From contig OX328124.1 in the NCBI GenBank assembly GCA_946811695.1, forward strand, positions 98,814,547-98,878,546: a stretch of DNA of 64,000 nt, given 5' to 3'. This document shows, one piece after another, positions 58,282-64,000 of this stretch. Numbering within the stretch: the stretch's first letter is position 1; every line of letters begins with the position of its first letter. The position numbers were made by a program, and so were the translations under genes. The notes under the pieces are model-generated. The model searched no databases and was not told the origin of the DNA. It worked only from the letters and a program-made list of their open reading frames with translations. The DNA is from Gonocerus acuteangulatus (lineage: Eukaryota > Arthropoda > Insecta > Hemiptera > Coreidae).

Positions 58282-59282
58282 TATATTTTCGTCCACTGTT
58301 GAAGTATTTTCCTTCACTTTATTAATAACTGTAACTTATTTATTTATAGTTATTTATTTTTCGGATATAAAATTAGCATTTTAACTCTAATAAACAGAGA
58401 AAATATGAAATCCGTGGAATGTAGCTTACAATTATAATATTTAGACATATGTTACTCATTCATTAGAAAACTTCATTGAAAATGTCATTTCGTGTTTAAA
58501 ATAGAACGAATGTCGTAAAATGTCGGGCTGGTTACACAACAAAGCGCATTGACTGACATAAAGTCAGTAAGTTTGAATGTTAAATTATTCAAACGGTACT
58601 CAACTACAGCCCTAACTACTCCCATTCATAACCAAATTACTTCATTATACGCCGGCAACAGCATGAAACGTGTTCGTATATCACAAGCCGCGACAATTAT
58701 CGTTTAAGAACGTTTTTAAGATGCCATACACTCTGGATACCTTGTAACCTTTTTCCGGGTTGTACTATAGTTGATGTATATTTGAGGATGGCTTATTGAG
58801 GCGAATATTGAGGTTTAGAACCCGATGTTTGGCCGAACAAGCGCTTTCTGCGTAATGCTTGTTTTACGGTGCTAAGCTCGAGGAAAATTTAATCCAATGG
58901 TCTCTAGTTTCTGGTTTATGGCGTGTCTGATCAACTGGAGCATTAAATTACCACAGGATTGGTAACTCAAATGGGAAAATTACTCTATTTCGTGTTGCCC
59001 TTATACTTAATTTTTATTTCCTACGGGTTTGATGCAAAGCAACTGTTCGAAACATTAGACTATAGAAATCATCGGTATAGTCAGCATTCTCCCCTCAAAA
59101 TTTCATTAATATCATCCATATACAAAGTGAATATATTCTTTGCCGATAAAAAAAAAAAAAAATCTTGTTCCTTCTTCAAGAAAATATTTTATATGTCTTG
59201 AAGAGGTTTATGGCGTGGATGATGACGGTTTGCACAAGTCTCTGATCATTGCGATTCAAGATGAATCTAAGACACCATCCAG
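58282..59282. other. no gene recognised
   Basis: No supported gene. ORFs at 58959-59201 and 59140-59397 have no recognisable domain, and the second runs into a SINE. Confidence 0.4.
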
Positions 59283-59455
59283 GGTCTCCCCTGGGGGTCT
59301 AGTGGCAAACGACTTGGATTCTCATGCGGGAGATGGTGAGTTCCTACCGGAAGCAGGAATTTTTTTCGTGAGCGCTAATGGCACAGCTAGCCAGTAGCTG
59401 CTGGTGCCAGTAGTTGCTGGTGCAGCGTAAAGAGAAAAAAACTACACCATTCATA
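59283..59455 (+). repeat. SINE family A, diverged
   Basis: GGGTCTCCCCTGGGGGTCTA, TTGGATTCTCATGCGGGAG and ATGGTGAGTTCCTACCGG correspond to the family-A head with a damaged B-box. GCAGGAATTTTT and GAGCGCTAATGGC are body and tail blocks. Confidence 0.65.
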
Positions 59456-59653
59456 ATCGATTTTAAACATCAACCGTAGAAGACCAAAGATCTCTTGTAG
59501 ACAGAATAAGTCCATACAGAGGAAAAACCAGGAATTTAAACTGAAAAATATTCAGCCGAATATGTTTTAAGTTTGGGTCAAAGATTTGTATAGGTTTATG
59601 TGTTTTAAATTTACATAGTTTTTATGAAAATTGTGCTTTTAGACTAGGTAAAT

Positions 59654-60130
59654 TGAATCCCCCAAAAAACATAAATGTCAAATAAAGGCCAAGTTCCTGC
59701 CCCCACAAAGAAACACTCCCTTCCACAAAAATATACAATAGACTCTAAAAAATTAGTATGAGTTGGTGTATTAATTCAACCAAAAATATTTGCCAATACA
59801 AGAGATGATACAAGAAAGAAATGTCCAAGTTCATTACTTAGAAGACCTCATAGTTACTTACTAAGAACAGTAAAGACACTTCAACTGACCTTTAAAAACA
59901 ACAATAAAAATACTTATATCCAGTTACTAAAATATCACTTTCCTCAACCTGGTATATTCTTAAACTTGGCAATGTTTTTTTTTTTTTTTTGTGCCGAAAT
60001 TATCTTTAGAGAAAAACTAAACTCATACTACTTTTTTAGAGTGTATTGTATATTTTTGAGGAAGGGAGTGTTTCTTTGTGGGGGCAGGAACTTGGCCTCT
60101 ATTTCACATTTATGTTTTTTTTGGGGGATC
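59654..60130. mobile_element. inverted-repeat element, about 113-bp arms
   Basis: The left arm (59654-59770) and right arm (60018-60130) are inverted copies with few mismatches, starting ATCCCCCAAAAAACATAAAT and including GGCCAAGTTCCTGCCCCC and ATATACAATA. A spacer of about 250 bp contains no ORF of note. Likely a MITE or foldback element of unknown family. Confidence 0.75.
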
Positions 60131-60614
60131 TCATTACTTTTTTCTAAGTATTAAATCGAATTTAGTAGCCGCATACCTACTGGCTTTTGTACTTCATATA
60201 AAACCAGGGTCTTTGGATTCTGCATAAGGTTCTCCTTACTGCTTGATATTTGATACCAGTAATCAACCAACATACATCTAATCACTAGACTAGAAAAGTT
60301 AGAAGCTCTTCCACATGACATTACTCTACAGGACAAATTGGTTGCTCTCTTAACTATACTATTACACTGTAAAACACAGGAACCTTATCCCGAGAATAAA
60401 GATCAAAATCTGTAAAGTGTAGAAGGCCTTCAAGAAAAATATAAGAACAAAGACGATACATTTTGGGTTTGTGATCCTAAACTTTGTAATGTAGATGGCT
60501 CGACTTTGAAAAACTTAGTATCTGCTTTGAAGTATATTATGCAGTGAACCCCTACGACTTTATTTACTACATTTAAGAATGAAGTCACAACTGTTTTTGT
60601 TAAGATGCGTCAAA
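60131..60614. other. no gene recognised
   Basis: No supported features. Confidence 0.4.
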
Positions 60615-61235
60615 ATGTTTTTTAAAACAACAAATATAGGTTCTCCTTACCAAGACGATTCATTTGATACCCCACATGATGGGTTTCAGAAGGAATGATG
60701 GCATTTCGATGGAACAAAAAGTAGAAAACGTCATAGGTAATATGACACTCCCGTATCAAGACCTACCTGCGTGCCAAGTTTGGTCAAAATAGGCCAAACG
60801 GTGTGAATTTGTATAAGGAACAAACATACAGACAGACAGCTGAAAGACCTTTTTTACCTAGCCTAGTGCATGCCCCGAGACCAAGGCCTACCTGTGTGCC
60901 AAGTTTGGTCAAAATCGGTCAAATGGTGTGAATTTGTGTAAGGAACAAACAGACAGACAGACAGCTGATAGACAATTTAGCGTAGCCTATAATTCTCCCC
61001 GTATCAAGACCCATCTGTGTCCCAAGTTTGGTCAAAATCGGTCAAACGGTACGGATTTGTAAGCGTAACAAACATACAGACAGACAGCTGGTATAAGATT
61101 TTTACCGAGCCTATATGGGTCTAATTGTTTCTTAAAACATCAAATATAGGTTCTTCATACCGAGACAATGCATTTGATACCCCACATCATGGGTTTCGGA
61201 CGGAATGATGGGTTTCCGAAGGAAGTACAAAACTG
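60615..61235 (-). repeat. tandem array, about 124-bp unit, with flanking direct repeats
   Basis: Three units start near 60752, 60876 and 60999, each with GTGCCAAGTTTGGTCAAAAT, GGTGTGAATTTGT and CAGACAGACAGCTG. They are the inverse of the 17887-18385 array. A segment with CAAATATAGGTTCT, CATTTGATACCCCACAT and GATGGGTTTC occurs on both sides (60630-60705 and 61140-61220). Confidence 0.8.
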
Positions 61236-61625
61236 GCACGCCCCCGCCCCGGAAGCGGAGTCAAACACAACTTTTCGCGATTTTTTCCATTAATAACGTC
61301 TTCATATCTATCTTCATGCAAAATTTCAAGTCTCTAGCTTCATGGGAGGTGCCTAATAATTTTGATGAGTCAGTGAGTGAGTGAGTCCTATTAATCCCGA
61401 TTTTCAATCGCTTATATCTCAGAAACTATTCGATGTAGAATTATGAAAATTTCCAGTTTTACTCACATCTAGTAGTATAATACCTGTGTGAAATTTCATA
61501 ACTTTATCTTTACCTGGTTGAATGTTATGAGAGCGTAAAAATCGGCTCTAAGACCGCCTGTAATATACACACAGTATGCTTTGGCCGGAACTTGGCCTGG
61601 CGCACTACCGTGCGCCTAGATAGTA
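61236..61625 (+). mobile_element. non-coding repeat ending in a GC hairpin
   Basis: AT-rich sequence with TGAGTCAGTGAGTGAGTGAG, ending in a perfect 7-bp hairpin GGCGCAC-TACC-GTGCGCC (61599-61616), then TAGATAGT. A terminal hairpin with CTAG near the end suggests a Helitron-type terminus, though CTAG overlaps the stem instead of following a short spacer. Together with the array before it, this may be one element of about 1 kb. Confidence 0.4.
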
Positions 61626-62967
61626 TTCAGACATATATTTCTATAGAAAATAATATTATTAGATAATCAACTTTTGTTTGAAGAAGAATCAAATTATAAT
61701 TTATTATATTTGTATTTATTTTAGATAAGTCATTACAATTTTTCCACCTATTTGATTAGGATGGCAAGAGAAAGGTTGAAATGACACAGTACTCGACACA
61801 TGATATTCAGTCACCTTATTTCGTAAGCGGACAGAAAGATTTCGTCTAGTGTCAATGTGGGGGACGAAATTAGAACCCCAGATCGTCCTAATGCCCATCC
61901 AGCTTTTAATGGGTTTACTGAATATTAGTGAACCCACTATCTCCCTAGTGTACCGTAAGATCAATAATAAGTGACGTCTACAGTCAACCTCTCCGACACC
62001 GCCCGATGCTTTTTTTCTTCTTTTTGTGAAATTTAAAAATAGATAGTAGGGAAACATACTGCTCAATTTAGAATTTTTTTAAACGAAAATCGCCTTGCTA
62101 ATGAAAAATGGTTTATGCATTTGCCGATAAAAAATATAAATTATTACAAGAGTGAGCTGTAGTGTAGCAAAAGAGAAAAGTGATAGTGAATCCTTTTAAC
62201 TGAAGATATATTCTACTAAAATATTCATGTTGCTATAACTTATCAGAGGATTTATAACTTCAACTCTCTTTTTCATTCCGATTCTATGACCGTCTGTTTT
62301 AGTCTTTTTTCTTTTTCATGGCTTTAGTGGTCTATAAATTTCATACAGTTTCGGCTAGACTAGAAACCAACCTAATATTGTAATATAAAACATAGTAACA
62401 ATGATTTTTTCCAATTACCTATCGTCGTGATTGTTAATTCTTCTTTTACATTAATAGCCTAACTACCATAATGTCTTGGAATGATTCAGAATTGAAAAAT
62501 TAATTAAAGGTTTTATTGTAATCCCAAAGACATTCAGAGTAGGAAGAGAGGTGAAATTTGAAGATAGCCCTAGTATTTTCAGTAAATATTAACTTCAGGG
62601 CTCAGAGGAGTCGAACAAGTCAAAACGCAAGGAATATAAGGAGTAAGAAGAACGAAAATTGAACGTAATTTAAAAATAATTATCTGCAGTAAAACAAAAA
62701 TAATAATAATAAATGTAACCAGCAAGGCGGTTAAAACTTCAGGTGAAGATTTTTGGTCCCTGAAGAGTCGTCCGCACGGCATGAAACTAAATTTTTGATG
62801 GGTTATTGTTGATTGATTTTCACAATTATTGGTATTTTGGATCATAAAAAAATATTCTTGCGCGCCGAGTATTTATATAAGATGGTTTTCAAAATACATA
62901 GTTCTCAATAGGGCCAGCTCAAATGATATTCATTTGTGCTGAATTTCCGTTAAGACCGTTAAATCAC

Positions 62968-62970
<3 letters not shown>
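61626..62970. other. no gene recognised
   Basis: No supported gene. The 116-codon minus-strand ORF at 61716-62066 and the 88-codon one at 62579-62845 have no recognisable domain. Confidence 0.4.
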
Positions 62971-63020
<50 letters not shown>

Positions 63021-63036
63021 TTTTTCTTTTTTACGG
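62971..63036. repeat. (TA)n followed by T-rich tract
   Basis: A TA run, then T-rich sequence that represents the A-tail of the minus-strand SINE. Confidence 0.95.
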
Positions 63037-63445
63037 TGCTTCAAAACCTAGGCCATTAGCGGTGACATCTATAATCACTATCTTATTTTTAATATTATAA
63101 CCTATGTACATATGTACTTTTGTTTTATTTTATTATTCATAAACGGATTGTTATTCATATTTTTATTCGTTCTATCCGTTTTTCTTTGGTCTTATGTACA
63201 GTAATATTTTAAGTTTAATATTCAATAGTAGTTAATATTCAATCATTTGTATTTATTTTATATTCTTATGGGACGAAGTCCCAGCATAAAGTATTTTTTT
63301 TTCATTCATTCATTGATCCAGGGAGCAGTGAGGAATTTTCCCAACTAGCCGTGGGATGAGAAAATTCCTGCCGCCGGTGGGGATCGAACCCACCATCTGC
63401 CGCATATGAATCTAAGGCGCTAGCCACTAGACCATGGTAGACCCC
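63037..63445 (-). repeat. SINE family A split by a 245-bp insertion
   Basis: Tail side (63037-63069): ACGGTGCTTC and GCCATTAGCGGTGACATC. Head side (63316-63445): ATCCAGGGAGCAGTGAGG, AATTTTCC, B-box GGTTCGATCCCC and the CATGGTCTAGTGGCTAGCG A-box (minus-strand reading). The intact copy at 33217 shows that the two parts should be contiguous. Confidence 0.8.
63070..63315 (-). mobile_element. short insertion within SINE A
   Basis: AT-rich, ending on the plus-strand right side with a GGGAC-GAA-GTCCC hairpin (63271-63283), a T-run and (TCAT)n. Read on the minus strand the (AATG)n and poly(A) come first, so orientation and class (SINE, LINE tail or other) remain uncertain. Confidence 0.45.
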
Positions 63446-64000
63446 ATCACGTTTTATTATACTTATAAAAATTGAACATATTTGTAATTAATACTTGATT
63501 TCCAAAAGTAATGTAAATCTCGTAATTATATTATGACATGTGTTGATCTATCTATCCAATGTTGGTGTACGTTTTGATATGTCAAGGAGAAGCTTGACAA
63601 GTTGTCAATGAATTCTTCAATTCCTCGAAGTAACGCTTCCTCAGATTTCCATCCCTCTGGCAGGAAGGGAATATTCTCAATCTATGCTTTCGTTCAAATA
63701 ATTGTTTTTTCTTCAAATCTCACTAAAACACATTTTTTATCATTCCGTTTACGTCATTATTTATTTTTTCAAATTATATACTACAGTATAATATAACCAA
63801 AGGGTATCTTATTTCCGTCTGGGCCAAGTTCTATGGAAAATGAATCATTTTCCTACTCCTGTAATACGACTGCATATTAGATATACATGTTTTCCGTTGT
63901 ACAAATCTGCGTCCTATGTCAGCCCCAAGATTTTCCGGGAAGAATTGAGAGTGCAAAAAGTAAATGTTTAAATGGTGCATCCTAAAGCTTTATAAAAATG
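63446..64000. other. no gene recognised
   Basis: AT-rich DNA without supported features up to the window end. Confidence 0.4.

Noticed and set aside
62758..62800. Another hammerhead: CTGAAGA...GGCAT-GAAAC
   Set aside because: Both boxes are present at a suitable distance, but helix II pairs poorly, there is no GTC-like cleavage triplet at the right place, and helix I is not evident.

Overview
This window looks like a transposon-rich, gene-poor stretch of an animal nuclear genome. It is AT-rich, packed with (TA)n, (GA)n and (GT)n microsatellites, and has no long open reading frame. The tRNA-headed and 5S-headed SINEs, a canonical Helitron, hAT and mariner relics, decayed LINE tails and Penelope-like fragments carrying hammerhead ribozyme motifs together suggest an arthropod, most likely an insect. 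The species cannot be fixed from the sequence alone. I found no host protein-coding gene, no functional tRNA or rRNA gene and no CRISPR. Every recognisable coding stretch is a broken transposon gene.

Layout. 1-4 kb: unassigned AT-rich DNA, an hAT-like MITE, SINE remnants and a Helitron-like 3' end. 4.05-6.75 kb: a composite copy of a moderately repeated element, called R1 here, inserted into a SINE; it carries two different Penelope-like insertions, each with a hammerhead motif. 7-14.6 kb: mostly unassigned, with MITEs and R1 and LINE remnants. 14.7-18.5 kb: two tandem arrays with units of about 145 and 125 bp. 20.2-23.3 kb: an inverted Penelope-like fragment, a nested MITE pair and a near-identical second copy of R1 with its ribozyme. 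25.7-30.4 kb: a stray helicase fragment, a decayed R1, and an internally deleted Helitron with clear termini and a chimeric ORF. 30.9-36.6 kb: tRNA-derived SINEs, a mariner-like MITE and minisatellites. 36.6-39.6 kb: a third R1, inverted, split by a 1.7 kb foldback element with about 800 bp arms. 41-44 kb: a LINE tail, an inverted-repeat element, a hammerhead-like motif and a MITE. 47-50.6 kb: a long GT tract, 5S-derived SINEs and a nested giant palindrome. 51-55 kb: a short hAT element with target duplication, a mariner transposase relic, a minisatellite and a LINE pseudogene. 57-63.4 kb: two more hammerhead motifs, SINEs, an inverted repeat, a third tandem array and a SINE split by another insertion.

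What stands out is a set of hammerhead ribozyme motifs of the Penelope-like type: two identical cores, two with intact catalytic boxes but weak helices, and several decayed ones. Also notable is a set of SINEs whose different RNA-polymerase-III heads (tRNA-like or 5S rRNA-like) share 3' sequence. All family calls come from reading motifs by eye; no database search was possible.
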